Assembly: GCF_011049865.1 (NCBI RefSeq)
Contig: NZ_DRGY01000106.1
Span: 1-59,458, forward strand
DNA length: 59,458 nt
Direction: 5' to 3'
Origin: Marinobacter antarcticus
GTDB lineage: Bacteria; Pseudomonadota; Gammaproteobacteria; Pseudomonadales; Oleiphilaceae
The notes beneath the pieces were generated by a model. The model saw only the letters and a list, made by a program, of their open reading frames with translations, did no database searches and was not told the DNA's origin. Positions 1 through 8,670 of this stretch are shown one piece after another; positions within the stretch are counted from its first letter, which is position 1, and each line of letters opens with the position of its first letter. A program made the translations under genes and the position numbers.

Positions 1-110
1 CGGGAAACGGGCAAAAAACACACAGATGACGGGAGAATAGTGTCTGAATTTTCGAATTTTTGCCGGATCAAACTGATGCTGGCGAACATCGGCGGTTATT
101 CAGACCTTCC

Positions 111-925
111 CTAGTATTCCGTCTGGTTAATTCGCTGATCCATATTTATTATAATAAGAGTCATCGATCAGTAATAAAAGGTTCCCATTGCGCCCAAATC
201 CACAGCGCCGTTTAATCTGACTGTAAACGATCAATTGGAACTCGAAAGTTGGTGCCGAGCCAATACTCTGAGCCAACATCTGGCTCAACGTGCCAGGATT
301 CTTTTGTTACTGAATGAAGGCGAAACACCACAAGGGATCTCAGATTCTCTTCAGGTTAGCACTCAAATAGTCTTCAAGTGGCGCAAGCGCTACAGTGAGC
401 GAGCTCTTGAGGGACTTTATGATGCGCCGCGACCCGGTCAGCCGCGAAAACTGGATGGCAAAACTGTCAAAAAATTTTAGATGACACGGCCCATAAAGCT
501 CCGAAAGAGGCCACTCATTGGAGTATCAGTCTCATGGCGGAGCATGCCGGGGTGATGCGCTGGCAAGTGCATCAGATTTGGAAAGCAGCAGATTTAAAGC
601 CGCACCGACTCAGAACGTTCAAGATCAGCAACGATCCCCACTTCGCTGAAAAAGTGTGTGATGTTGTTGGGCTCTATATGAATCCCCCCGATAATGCACT
701 GATTCTGTCTGTTGACGAAAAGACTCAGATTCAGGCTTTTGATCGGACCCAGCCGAAATTGCAGCTTCGCCCCGGACAAGTTGAGCGACATACACATGAT
801 TGCAATCGTCATGGCACAACCAGCCTGTATGCTGCATTCAATACCCTGACGGGTCGAGTAATCGGTCGAGTCACCCAGCGCAACATAGTTGTGCCAGATA
901 CTTTTTAGCTTTGCGAGTTAATTTA
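111..925 (+). mobile_element. Degenerate IS630-type insertion sequence, left copy
   Basis: The copy begins with a terminal repeat at about 111-139 whose core GGTTAATTCGCT lies at 125-136. A weaker inverted match, GCGAGTTAATTTAG, sits at about 913-926. Between them are the two transposase pieces. The core lies 75 nt before the conserved PFNLTV codons, and the opposite copy at 1657-2165 shows 74 nt, so these appear to be true element ends. The 3' third of the transposase is missing, so the copy cannot move by itself. The boundaries are estimated from the repeat alignment. Confidence 0.72.
187..908 (+). pseudogene. IS630-family transposase, frameshifted and 3'-truncated
   Basis: The first part (187-480, start unclear: ATT at 187 or TTG at 235) encodes an N-terminal helix-turn-helix with RARILLLL and VFKWRKRY motifs. 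It stops at TAG 478-480. The reading continues one base back, through KILDDTAHKAPKEATHW, into a second part ending at 908. That part carries the first catalytic Asp of the DDE nuclease in the motif LSVDEKTQIQA. The shift lies at an A6-T4 run (469-478), so it could be a -1 slippery site or a plain mutation. The final acidic residues and the C-terminus are absent, because the frame runs into VVPDTF and stops. No active transposase is expected from this copy. Confidence 0.85.
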
Positions 926-953
926 GCCGCAGGATTCATCCTGCGGCGTTTTT
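926..953 (+). terminator. Rho-independent terminator
   Basis: Perfect 10-bp stem GCCGCAGGAT / ATCCTGCGGC with a TC loop, followed by GTTTTTTG. It is oriented for plus-strand transcripts leaving the left IS630 copy and lies against that copy's inner terminal repeat. It also shields the minus-strand gene at 1006-1290 from plus-strand readthrough. Confidence 0.8.
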
Positions 954-1005
954 TGATCCTGATCCAATGCTCTGTGGTATGCTCTTCCTGCCTTTTAACC
1001 TATCA

Positions 1006-1290
1006 TTATCCGTCGGGGCTCATCAATATCCGTCGGGCTTCCATGCCTCTTTCGGACAAGCCATAGAGCCTCATTTCTTTGTGAAGGTGCTGTACTTCCT
1101 TATTTTTGAGGTCCTCTGCCTGCGTCGTTTCTTTATCCATACCTTTATGCATCGAGTTCATGTTTTTATTCATTGAACTCGTATCGCCATCGCCGCCCAT
1201 CGACGGGCCACTATTACTTTCATTCGTGTTGTCGGCAAAAACAGCTGAAGATAAAGTGATTGCAGCTAGGAATATAATTGGCTTTTTCAT
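1006..1290 (-). CDS. Small exported Met-rich protein of unknown function
   Basis: 94 residues. Residues 1-19 form a good signal peptide (MKKPIIFLAAITLSSAVFA) with an AxA-like cleavage site. The mature part is hydrophilic and low in complexity, with Met, Asn, Ser, Gly and His clustered in residues 30-55 (GPSMGG, SMNKNMNSMHKGM), then a charged helix and a Leu/Arg-rich tail. Methionine and histidine clusters occur in periplasmic copper-handling proteins, but no defining motif is present and I assign no function. The last 15 codons contain two copies of CCCGACGGATA, the second overlapping the stop, so the original C-terminus may have been altered. The gene lies alone between two inverted IS630 copies, which suggests acquired DNA. 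Confidence 0.6.
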   Translation of the reverse strand: MKKPIIFLAAITLSSAVFADNTNESNSGPSMGGDGDTSSMNKNMNSMHKGMDKETTQAEDLKNKEVQHLHKEMRLYGLSERGMEARRILMSPDG

Positions 1291-1656
1291 AATACACCTA
1301 CAGGTTGGTTTGTTGATGCACTTATTTAAACACTCATTCCTGAACTGATCCTGAAATAAATAAAAAAACGCAATATTTTTTTTGACATATATCAGTGATT
1401 AAAAATAAATTACTCAGATTAAAATAACATAATAACCTGTTAAATTTCAGCCTGAGTTCAGATAACGATTTTAAGATTATTCGCTACGTACTAATACAGT
1501 GGAGAATGAAACTTGAATAATTCTCGTCGTATATATAAGCCAGTTCTAATAGGCGCCTTGCTTCCTGGATTCCAGTGTTAAGTGCCGCACCGCTCGTACC
1601 CACGCATCCTGAGTATCCGCCCCAGAAAATTTCTGCCGATGTGCGATAATCTAGTG
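1291..1656. other. AT-rich intergenic stretch between the IS630 copies
   Basis: No recognisable gene. The stretch at about 1350-1500 is much richer in A+T than the rest of the window and probably holds the promoter of the minus-strand gene at 1006-1290. A possible 22-codon plus-strand frame starts at TTG 1513, behind GGAGAATG, and stops at 1581. It reads MNNSRRIYKPVLIGALLPGF plus QC, which resembles a truncated membrane-protein start, but it is too short to trust. Confidence 0.4.
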
Positions 1657-2165
1657 CCTCGTCCAGTTAAGTAGTTGATTTATCATTAATAGCGCTGAGC
1701 TTTGCCCGCGCCACCGATGTCATAATGGATTCCGCGCTTTTATGCCATCGAAACGGCTTGGCCAGCTTTTCGTTGTGGACCTTGATAAATCGGCGAATGG
1801 CGGCTTTGGGTTCGTCTACACTGATGAAAATACCTCGGTCAAGCGCCCGTCGTTCAATCTGTCCGCTCGTCAATTGCAGTTTTGGCCGGGTACGATCCAG
1901 AGCCTGAATCTGCGTCTTTTCGTCAACAGACATAACCAGAGCATTTTTTGGAGACTGCCCGGCGCTCAATAACAAGAGAATACGTGCTCGCTGCACCAGG
2001 TTTTGGCTCAGCTTAGCCATTCGCAACCAGCTCCCTAACTCCAGTTGGTCGTTCACCGTCAGATTAAAAGGTGCAGGTTACCGAGCCACAATAACCTCTC
2101 CATAATTCGCGAGTACTGAGCAATTACAGCAGAATCAGACTAGCGAATTAACCGGAATGGACACC
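1657..2165 (-). mobile_element. Degenerate IS630-type insertion sequence, right copy
   Basis: About 0.5 kb, inverted relative to the copy at 111-925. Its outer end at 2142-2153 carries AGCGAATTAACC, the exact reverse complement of the left copy's core. Its inner end (1651-1679) aligns with the outer end of the left copy at about 20 of 29 positions, counted by eye. Large internal deletions removed most of the transposase, leaving a short derivative with both ends, like a non-autonomous element. Confidence 0.72.
1667..2077 (-). pseudogene. IS630-family transposase remnant with internal deletions
   Basis: The open frame runs from PAPFNLTVNDQLELGSW through RARILLLLSAGQ, then jumps in frame to ALVMSVDEKTQIQALDRTRP, the region of the first DDE Asp. 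It jumps again to a C-terminal segment, RRFIKVHNEKLAKPFRWHKS. The most likely start of the remaining frame is GTG 2056. The helix-turn-helix DNA-contact region and most of the nuclease are lost. The N-terminal part matches the left copy closely, so both derive from the same or sister elements. The stop codon overlaps the inner terminal repeat, as in compact IS630 elements. Confidence 0.82.
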
Positions 2166-2463
2166 AGGCTCGGCGGCGCTGCTTATTTATGGCGTTATGG
2201 CAAAGAGCAACTATTATTAAAAGTCCTCCGCAGAGATGGGCTACCTATCAGCGAGGGCAATAAACGCGCTTCCAAATGAATGGCTTCATCTGGAAGTTCT
2301 GAATCGGGTGAATCACCCGGTTCCTGGGTGCAAGCTAGACTGGCATGGACAGCCCGCTGGAGCCTTTCACTGGAGGGCATCGCTGGAGAGAACTGCTGAA
2401 GAGTGCCGCTAGCATTGACCACTCACTTATTAAAAAAATACATCCAAAAGAGTGAGACTCAAC
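2166..2463. other. Upstream region of aapJ without a recognisable gene
   Basis: The stretch separates the right IS630 copy from aapJ. A 40-codon plus-strand frame from ATG 2158 (MDTRLGGAAYLWRYGKEQLL then a further 20 residues) looks protein-like and may be the tail or head of a gene cut by the insertion, but I do not recognise it. A small hairpin, CGGGTG-AAT-CACCCG, lies near 2304-2319. The aapJ promoter is expected here, but no clear -35/-10 pair stands out. Confidence 0.4.
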
Positions 2464-3492
2464 ATGAAAGGTATGAAAGCACTAGCGGCCGGCACAGCGA
2501 TTGTTGTTGCCACATTCGCAGGCACTGTCTACGCGGGGGAAACATTCGATAACGTCAAGGCGCAAGGTTTTGTGCAGTGCGGGGTTAACACCGGGCTGCC
2601 AGGTTTTTCCAACATTGATGACAATGGCGACTGGAAAGGCCTGGACGTTGATGTTTGTCGCGCGGTAGCGGCAGCCATGTTCGGTGATGCCAGCAAAGTA
2701 AAATACACACCCTTGAACGCCAAGGAGCGCTTCACTGCCCTGCAATCGGGCGAGATTGATGTGCTCTCCCGGAATACCACCTGGACACTGTCTCGTGATG
2801 GTTCTCTGGGTATTAACTTCACGGGCGTTACCTATTATGACGGCCAGGGCTTTCTGGTGAAGAAATCCCTCGGTGTGAAGAGCGCTAAAGACCTGGGTGG
2901 CGCATCTGTTTGTGTTCAGTCCGGTACGACCACCGAGCTGAATCTGGCAGATTATTTCCGCAGCCAAAACCTGAAATTTACTCCCGTTACCTATGACAAC
3001 GCAGACGCCACCGCAAAGGCGTTCGATGCGGGTCGTTGCGATGCGCTCACCTCTGACCAATCCCAACTCTATGCCCTACGCATTTTGCTGAAAGACCCGT
3101 CCGGTTCCGTTGTGTTACCGGACGTGATTTCCAAAGAGCCTCTTGGGCCATCGGTTCGCCAGGGTGACGATGACTGGTTCAACCTGGTCAAGTGGAGCCT
3201 GTTTGCGATGGTTAATGGCGAGGATTTGGGTATTACCTCCGAGAACATCGACGATATGAAGAAAAATGGCAGCGACAAGCCAGACGTTAAACGATTTCTG
3301 GGTGAAACCGGTGAGTTTGGCAAGATGCTGGGCGTGTCCGATGACTGGGCATACAACATCGTCAAACAAGTTGGTAATTACGGTGAATCCTTCGAGCGGA
3401 ACGTGGGCTCAGGCTCAAACCTGAAGATTGAGCGAGGTCTCAATGCCCTGTGGAGCAACGGCGGCCTGCAGTACGCGCCACCGGTGCGCTAG
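2464..3492 (+). CDS. aapJ: General L-amino acid ABC transporter, periplasmic binding protein AapJ
   Basis: 342 residues, start ATG 2464 with AAAGAGTGAG upstream; an in-frame GTG at 2452 is less likely. Residues 1-24 form a signal peptide ending TVYAGE. The mature protein is a family 3 solute-binding protein of the AapJ/BztA type, seen in VKAQGFVQCGVNTGLPGFS, DVCRAVAAAMFGD and ALTSDQSQLYALR. These proteins bind a broad range of L-amino acids and deliver them to the AapQM channel. The next three genes encode matching permeases and ATPase, which supports the assignment. A hairpin just after the stop may give aapJ more transcript than the membrane genes, as is usual for binding proteins. Confidence 0.93.
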   Translation: MKGMKALAAGTAIVVATFAGTVYAGETFDNVKAQGFVQCGVNTGLPGFSNIDDNGDWKGLDVDVCRAVAAAMFGDASKVKYTPLNAKERFTALQSGEIDVLSRNTTWTLSRDGSLGINFTGVTYYDGQGFLVKKSLGVKSAKDLGGASVCVQSGTTTELNLADYFRSQNLKFTPVTYDNADATAKAFDAGRCDALTSDQSQLYALRILLKDPSGSVVLPDVISKEPLGPSVRQGDDDWFNLVKWSLFAMVNGEDLGITSENIDDMKKNGSDKPDVKRFLGETGEFGKMLGVSDDWAYNIVKQVGNYGESFERNVGSGSNLKIERGLNALWSNGGLQYAPPVR

Positions 3493-3505
3493 GGTCTCAA
3501 TCAAA

Positions 3506-3537
3506 GGAGGCGCGGTTCCAGATTGGGCTGCGCCTCC
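3506..3537 (+). other. Intergenic hairpin between aapJ and aapQ
   Basis: GGAGGCGC (3506-3513) pairs perfectly with GCGCCTCC (3530-3537) around a 16-nt loop. No T-run follows, so it is not a classic terminator. It is placed to protect the 3' end of an aapJ transcript or to weaken readthrough into aapQ. Confidence 0.5.
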
Positions 3538-3598
3538 CGTTCGTTGAGAGCAGGCCCCGTGTATCGGGCCGTCATGACTTCCTGACAAAGAAGGTCTT

Positions 3599-4804
3599 AT
3601 GTCTTCTGACACCTCTGCGCACTCTCAATCCCAGGGCATCGCCCCTTCAAAGCCGCCCTTCTGGCGAAACCCGAGGGTTCATGCGCTTTTTTACCAGGTA
3701 GTGTTGTTGATCGGCGTATTCGTCTTTTTTGGCTACATTTTTCACAACACCGTCGTTAACCTCGAAAACCAGGGTATTACCACGGGGTTCGGATTTCTTG
3801 ATCAGGAGGCGGGCTTTGGCATTATTCAAAGTCTGATTGCTTACACGCCTGCCTCCACCTATGCCCGCACGTTCGCGGTAGGGTTGCTTAATACGGTTCT
3901 GGTATCCGTTGTGGGCATTTTCCTGGCAACAATCGTGGGGCTGATTGTGGGCCTGGCGCGGTTGTCGAAAAACTGGTTGATCTCACGCCTGGCCGCTGTC
4001 TATATCGAGACCTTCCGTAATATTCCTTTGTTGCTGCAAATCCTGTTCTGGTACTTCGCGGTTCTCCAGGCCTTACCTTCTCCACGACAGAGCTTTTCTT
4101 TAGGCGAAGTTGCCTTCCTGAACATCCGGGGAATCTATTTACCCGAGCCGGTTTTCGAGTCTGGATTCGGGGTAGTGTTCGCGGCGATTGCGTTGGCTGT
4201 TGTGATCGTTGCCGCGCTCGCCAAGTGGGCGCACCGAAGGCGTATGCAAACCGGGCAGTCGTTCCATACGGTGTGGACCTCGCTGGCCGTTCTTATCGCT
4301 CTGCCCGGGCTCGCCTTTGCCGTTATGGGGGCACCGCTGGGCTGGTCCCTGCCCTCTCTTCAAGGGTTCAACTTCACCGGCGGTATCACCGTGATACCGG
4401 AACTGGCAGCGCTGGTGATCGCGTTGACCATATACACGGCCTCTTCCATTGCAGAGATTGTGCGCTCTGGCATTCTCTCGGTCAGTCACGGCCAAACGGA
4501 GGCTGCGAGTTCATTGGGGCTAAGCACCGGCAAAATCACGCGCCTGGTGGTTCTGCCCCAGGCCATGCGTGTGGTTATTCCGCCCCTCACCAGCCAATAC
4601 CTGAACCTCATGAAAAACTCGTCTTTAGCCACGGCGATCGGCTATCCGGATCTTGTGAACGTTTTCGCCGGAACCACTCTGAACCAGACGGGCCAGGCCG
4701 TTGTGATTATCGCCATGACGATGAGCGTTTACCTCACGATCAGTTTGCTGATCTCGTTCTTTATGAACTGGTACAACCGCCGCTCCGCGTTTGTTGAGCA
4801 ATAG
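3599..4804 (+). CDS. aapQ: General L-amino acid ABC transporter permease AapQ
   Basis: 401 residues, start ATG 3599 behind AAGAAGG. It is a multi-span inner-membrane protein of the HisMQ permease family with the long N-terminal region typical of AapQ/BztB. The conserved EAA loop is visible as GQTEAASSLGLSTGKITRLVVLPQAMR in the last third, the site that contacts the ATPase. The motif VYIETFRNIPLLLQI lies ahead of it. It pairs with AapM to form the translocation pore. It lies 16 nt ahead of aapM in one operon. Confidence 0.94.
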   Translation: MSSDTSAHSQSQGIAPSKPPFWRNPRVHALFYQVVLLIGVFVFFGYIFHNTVVNLENQGITTGFGFLDQEAGFGIIQSLIAYTPASTYARTFAVGLLNTVLVSVVGIFLATIVGLIVGLARLSKNWLISRLAAVYIETFRNIPLLLQILFWYFAVLQALPSPRQSFSLGEVAFLNIRGIYLPEPVFESGFGVVFAAIALAVVIVAALAKWAHRRRMQTGQSFHTVWTSLAVLIALPGLAFAVMGAPLGWSLPSLQGFNFTGGITVIPELAALVIALTIYTASSIAEIVRSGILSVSHGQTEAASSLGLSTGKITRLVVLPQAMRVVIPPLTSQYLNLMKNSSLATAIGYPDLVNVFAGTTLNQTGQAVVIIAMTMSVYLTISLLISFFMNWYNRRSAFVEQ

Positions 4805-4819
4805 CTGAGGACGACTTTC

Positions 4820-5920
4820 ATGCATGAATTTGAAAAGCATCCGGACCTGCCACCACCCACCAGTCAAATGGGTGTGGTGGGGTGGTTGCGCAAAAATCTG
4901 TTCTCTTCTATCCCCAACAGCATCATGACCGTGATTGCTTTGTATCTGCTTTATCTGACCATTCCTGCGATGGTGGAGTGGGCATTGATCAACGCAGATT
5001 GGGTCGGCAGCAGCCGCGAAGCCTGCAGCAGTGACGGCGCCTGCTGGGTATTTATCTACGCGCGTATCAACCAGTTTTTGTATGGCTTCTATCCCGTTGA
5101 GGAGCAATGGCGGGTCAATCTGGGCGCCGCTATTTTTGTCGTCTCACTGCTTTTGTTGGTGATTCGAGGCGTACCGGGCAAAGCGTGGATTGGTGGGTTT
5201 ACCTTGCTGATCTTTCCGGTTATTGCATTCTTTTTGTTCAGTGGCGGAATATTCGGTCTGGAAAAGATTTCCACCAGCAACTGGGGTGGTTTGATGCTGA
5301 CCCTGATTCTGTCAACCGTAGGCATTGTTGCGGCCTTGCCATTCGGTATTCTTCTGGCGCTGGGGCGACGCTCTGATATGCCCATCGTAAGAGCTTTGTG
5401 CGTGTCGTACATTGAGCTCTGGCGGGGCGTGCCGTTGATTACTGTATTGTTTATGGCGTCGGTGATGCTGCCACTGTTTCTGCCGTCTGGCGTCAATTTC
5501 GATAAGTTATTGCGTGCGTTAGTCGGCATTGCCCTGTTTCAATCTGCCTACGTCGCAGAGGTGGTGCGTGGTGGCTTGCAGGCGATTGCCAAAGGCCAGA
5601 GCGAAGCGGCGGCATCGCTGGGGCTGAACTATCGCAAGACCATGGCGTTAATCGTTCTTCCACAAGCACTGAAGGTGGTTATACCGGGCCTGGTGGTCAC
5701 CTTCATCGAATTGTTCAAAGATACAACGCTGGTTTCCATTATCAGCCTCTTCGACCTGCTGGGGATTGTTCAGTCGGCGCTTACGGATCCCTCATGGTTG
5801 GGCTTTGCCATTGAAGGTTATGTTTTTGCAGGGTTGCTTTACTGGGTGTTTTGTTTCGGAATGTCCCGGTATTCCATGCATTTGGAACGCCGTTTCGAAA
5901 CGGGCCACAAGGGAAGCTGA
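4820..5920 (+). CDS. aapM: General L-amino acid ABC transporter permease AapM
   Basis: 366 residues, start ATG 4820 behind GAGGACG. It is a second HisMQ-family permease with several membrane segments, a periplasmic insert rich in Cys and Ser near residues 58-70 (SREACSSDGACWVF), and the EAA loop GQSEAAASLGLNYRKTMALIV. SYIELWRGVPLITVLF matches the AapM/BztC type. It forms a heterodimer with AapQ. It lies between aapQ and aapP with short spacers, so the three genes are almost certainly one transcript. Confidence 0.94.
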   Translation: MHEFEKHPDLPPPTSQMGVVGWLRKNLFSSIPNSIMTVIALYLLYLTIPAMVEWALINADWVGSSREACSSDGACWVFIYARINQFLYGFYPVEEQWRVNLGAAIFVVSLLLLVIRGVPGKAWIGGFTLLIFPVIAFFLFSGGIFGLEKISTSNWGGLMLTLILSTVGIVAALPFGILLALGRRSDMPIVRALCVSYIELWRGVPLITVLFMASVMLPLFLPSGVNFDKLLRALVGIALFQSAYVAEVVRGGLQAIAKGQSEAAASLGLNYRKTMALIVLPQALKVVIPGLVVTFIELFKDTTLVSIISLFDLLGIVQSALTDPSWLGFAIEGYVFAGLLYWVFCFGMSRYSMHLERRFETGHKGS

Positions 5921-5952
5921 CATCCCACACGAATAACGAAGGAGAGTGATTC

Positions 5953-6729
5953 ATGCCAGAAGCGGACAGCAATGCCCAGACAATCGCACATTCCGATGCG
6001 ATGATTGAAATCATCGGTATGCATAAATGGTACGGCACGTTTCACGTACTCAAAGATATCAATCTCACGGTGAACCGCGGTGAACGCATTGTGGTTTGCG
6101 GGCCTTCGGGGTCTGGCAAGTCCACGTTGATTCGCTGCTTCAATCGCCTTGAAGAACACCAACGCGGCAAGATACTGGTTGAGGGAATGGAGTTAACCAG
6201 CGAGACCAAAAAAATCGAAACCATTCGCCGCGAAGTCGGCATGGTGTTTCAACACTTCAATCTGTTCCCCCATCTTACCGTTCTGGAAAACTGCTGCCTG
6301 GCGCCTATATGGGTGGGCAAACAATCGCGCCGGGACGCAGAGAAAGCGGCAACGCGCTTCCTGGAGCGGGTCAAGATTGGTGATCAGGCTAAAAAGTACC
6401 CCGGACAACTCTCTGGCGGTCAGCAACAACGGGTGGCGATTGCCCGCAGTTTGTGCATGAATCCCAAGATTATGCTGTTTGATGAACCTACCTCCGCGCT
6501 TGATCCAGAGATGATCAAGGAAGTGCTGGATGTTATGGTGGACCTGGCGGAAGAAGGCATGACCATGGTGTGCGTAACCCACGAGATGGGTTTTGCCAAG
6601 AAAGTGGCCGACCGGGTTATCTTCATGGATGAGGGGCAGATTGTGGAATCCAACGCACCGGGAGAATTCTTCGACAATCCGCAGAATGAGCGCACTAAAC
6701 TGTTTCTGAGTCAGATCCTGGATCATTAA
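5953..6729 (+). CDS. aapP: General L-amino acid ABC transporter ATP-binding protein AapP
   Basis: 258 residues, start ATG 5953 behind AAGGAGAG. All parts of an ABC ATPase are present: Walker [11 protein letters not shown]-loop [16 protein letters not shown], signature [12 protein letters not shown], Walker [15 protein letters not shown] and the switch His in [10 protein letters not shown]. It belongs to the polar amino acid (GlnQ/HisP/AapP) branch and powers AapQM. It is the last gene of the aap operon; the next gene starts 90 nt later. I see no strong terminator after it. Confidence 0.95.
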   Translation: MPEADSNAQTIAHSDAMIEIIGMHKWYGTFHVLKDINLTVNRGERIVVCGPSGSGKSTLIRCFNRLEEHQRGKILVEGMELTSETKKIETIRREVGMVFQHFNLFPHLTVLENCCLAPIWVGKQSRRDAEKAATRFLERVKIGDQAKKYPGQLSGGQQQRVAIARSLCMNPKIMLFDEPTSALDPEMIKEVLDVMVDLAEEGMTMVCVTHEMGFAKKVADRVIFMDEGQIVESNAPGEFFDNPQNERTKLFLSQILDH

Positions 6730-6818
6730 GGGATACGAGGAATCGCGCCTTACTCTGTTGAACACAAGTTGCTTCTGACCGGCGAAATTCCTTTTTTATA
6801 TCTAGGATTTTATCTTCT

Positions 6819-7961
6819 ATGTTAAATGCATTTAGCTTGGCAACCCCGACTGAAATCACGTTCGGGCGGGGCCACATTGCCCAATTAAACGATCGGGCGA
6901 AAAAACTGGGTGCGCGTGTTCTGATTGTGCATGGCAAGAATCCCGACAGGCTCTCTGACGTTTTCGAGTCATTGAAGACCGTCGACATCGTTCAAACCTT
7001 GTCCATCGAAAAAGAGCCTGATCTGAAGACATTGATTGCCGCTATTGATCAGGGTAAATCACTGGGTATTGATCTGGTGATTGGAATTGGCGGTGGCTCG
7101 GTTATGGATTCCGCTAAAGTACTTGCGGCTATGCTGCCCAGCCAATCAGACCTGATCAGTCATTTGGAGGTTGTCGGAAGTGGGCTGCCCTTATCCGCCA
7201 AACGCCTGCCGCTGATCCTTGTGCCAACCACATCGGGTACCGGTGCAGAGGTAACCCGCAACGCTGTCATTGATATTCCCGAAGCACAGCGCAAGGTGAG
7301 CCTCAGGGATAACCAGTTACTCCCCGACCTCGCGTTGGTCGACCCTGCCCTTACAGACAATTGCCCCCGGCAGGTCAGCTTGCACTCAGGGCTGGACGCG
7401 ATTACCCAGGTGATCGAGCCTTATGTTTCGTCGCGCTCAAATCCATTTACGGATATGTTGTGCAGAGAGGCAATCCCCAAGGGCCTCTTGGCCCTGAAGC
7501 AGTTGATGATCCAGGAGTCCGAAGACGCCCGCGACTCGTTGGCGCAGGTTAGTCTGTTCGGCGGTCTTGCGCTTGCAAACTCTGGGCTGGGCGTCGTGCA
7601 TGGCATCGCGGGTCCGTTAGGCGGACTATGCGGCGCGCCCCACGGCGCTATATGCGGAGCTTTGCTGCCAGCGGGCATTGCGGCTAACCGTGATAACGTT
7701 GTGGATGCTGAACACATCGCACGTATCAAGCAAGTGATTGACTGGATTGCTGATGTATTCGAAACGTCCAGAGACGACGCACTGCCGCGCTTCCATCAAT
7801 GGATTTCTCAAAACGGATTACCAGGGCTTGCGTCGATTGGCGTGACTGAAGAGCACATCATTTCCGCCTCACAATCAGCGGCTGGCTCCTCCTCCATGAA
7901 AGCCAACCCTGTGGTTTTGTCGACAGCATCAATAGAAAATATTATGCGCCAGTCGTTCTGA
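6819..7961 (+). CDS. Iron-type alcohol dehydrogenase family protein
   Basis: 380 residues. The nucleotide-binding part contains GIGGGSVMDSAK and VPTTSGTGAEVTRNAV, diagnostic of group III (Fe-ADH) dehydrogenases. The metal site shows D193 in SGLDAITQ and two His in HGIAGPLGG and PHGAICG. The usual second ligand, His four residues after the Asp (as in DAMTH of the homologue at 28233-29420), is Gln197 here, so metal choice or activity may differ. The substrate is unknown. The gene follows aapP by 90 nt and is convergent with the P460-like gene, only 21 nt away. It could be read with aap or from its own promoter. Confidence 0.9.
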   Translation: MLNAFSLATPTEITFGRGHIAQLNDRAKKLGARVLIVHGKNPDRLSDVFESLKTVDIVQTLSIEKEPDLKTLIAAIDQGKSLGIDLVIGIGGGSVMDSAKVLAAMLPSQSDLISHLEVVGSGLPLSAKRLPLILVPTTSGTGAEVTRNAVIDIPEAQRKVSLRDNQLLPDLALVDPALTDNCPRQVSLHSGLDAITQVIEPYVSSRSNPFTDMLCREAIPKGLLALKQLMIQESEDARDSLAQVSLFGGLALANSGLGVVHGIAGPLGGLCGAPHGAICGALLPAGIAANRDNVVDAEHIARIKQVIDWIADVFETSRDDALPRFHQWISQNGLPGLASIGVTEEHIISASQSAAGSSSMKANPVVLSTASIENIMRQSF

Positions 7962-7982
7962 TTGTGGATATGAGGTTACGGA

Positions 7983-8600
7983 TTACTTCGGGTATTTGGC
8001 AAAATCACGAACAGCCGGGTAGCCCTCGATATAGACCCATTCGGTGTCTTTCGCAGGGATGTGGCAACCGAAGCAATTGTTAAAGCCCTCGCCTTTCCAG
8101 TTTTTGGTCGTGGTGGTTTCGGGGCTGTCTTGTGTGAACAGTGCCCAGCCCCAACCTTCACCCCAGGCCGCATTGTCGGGAAACCGGTTCTGGCGGTCGC
8201 GCACCATCACGAACCACACGCCGGGTTCACCTGCCCACTGGGCAAAGCCTGTTGTTTTCTGACCTTCGCGGATACTGCTTATCTCTTTGACCAACGTAGT
8301 ACCGTCTGGCCATTGCCCGGTTTCCCGAAAGCCTTTTACGGCGGAAGGTTCCGCGTATACGTCGTGCACGCCCGGGCCGCTTGCTTGGTCGTCTTCGCGG
8401 ACAAACCAGCTACCAATGTGGACCCATTCGTCGCGAAATGCAGGGGGACGACTGATGGTACCTTTGGCATCAACATAGGGAGAGAACTGGCCGCTTGCGG
8501 CAGTGGTGTCCTGTTTTTCGTCGGTAGCTGCCGAAACCCAGGATGCGGTGCCTGCTATAAAGGCGGTAAAAGCGATGGTTAGCGTTGTTTTGAATCGCAT
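7983..8600 (-). CDS. Cytochrome P460 family protein
   Basis: 205 residues from ATG 8600, behind AAGAGGC. The first 24 residues are a signal peptide ending VSAA. A single c-type haem motif, CFGCH, lies near the C-terminus, followed by IPAKDTEWVY. The aromatic core (WVHIGSWFVRED, GEPGVWFVMVRDRQNRF, WGEGWGWALF) fits the cytochrome P460 fold. P460 proteins are periplasmic and can oxidise hydroxylamine or bind NO, but many relatives are uncharacterised. The function here is inferred only at the family level. A Crp/Fnr regulator gene lies 70 nt upstream on the same strand. Confidence 0.82.
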   Translation of the reverse strand: MRFKTTLTIAFTAFIAGTASWVSAATDEKQDTTAASGQFSPYVDAKGTISRPPAFRDEWVHIGSWFVREDDQASGPGVHDVYAEPSAVKGFRETGQWPDGTTLVKEISSIREGQKTTGFAQWAGEPGVWFVMVRDRQNRFPDNAAWGEGWGWALFTQDSPETTTTKNWKGEGFNNCFGCHIPAKDTEWVYIEGYPAVRDFAKYPK

Positions 8601-8670
8601 GGGAATAGCCTCTTGTAGGATTAACCAACAAAGAGCGTATCCAGCCATGGAATGTTTGTCTGTCAGCTTT

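Noticed and set aside
111..2165. Functional composite transposon
   Set aside because: Both transposases are broken; movement would need a full enzyme supplied from elsewhere.
2195..2422. 75-codon minus-strand frame upstream of aapJ
   Set aside because: No ribosome site, low-complexity composition and no recognisable motif; the region is more likely regulatory or a gene remnant.
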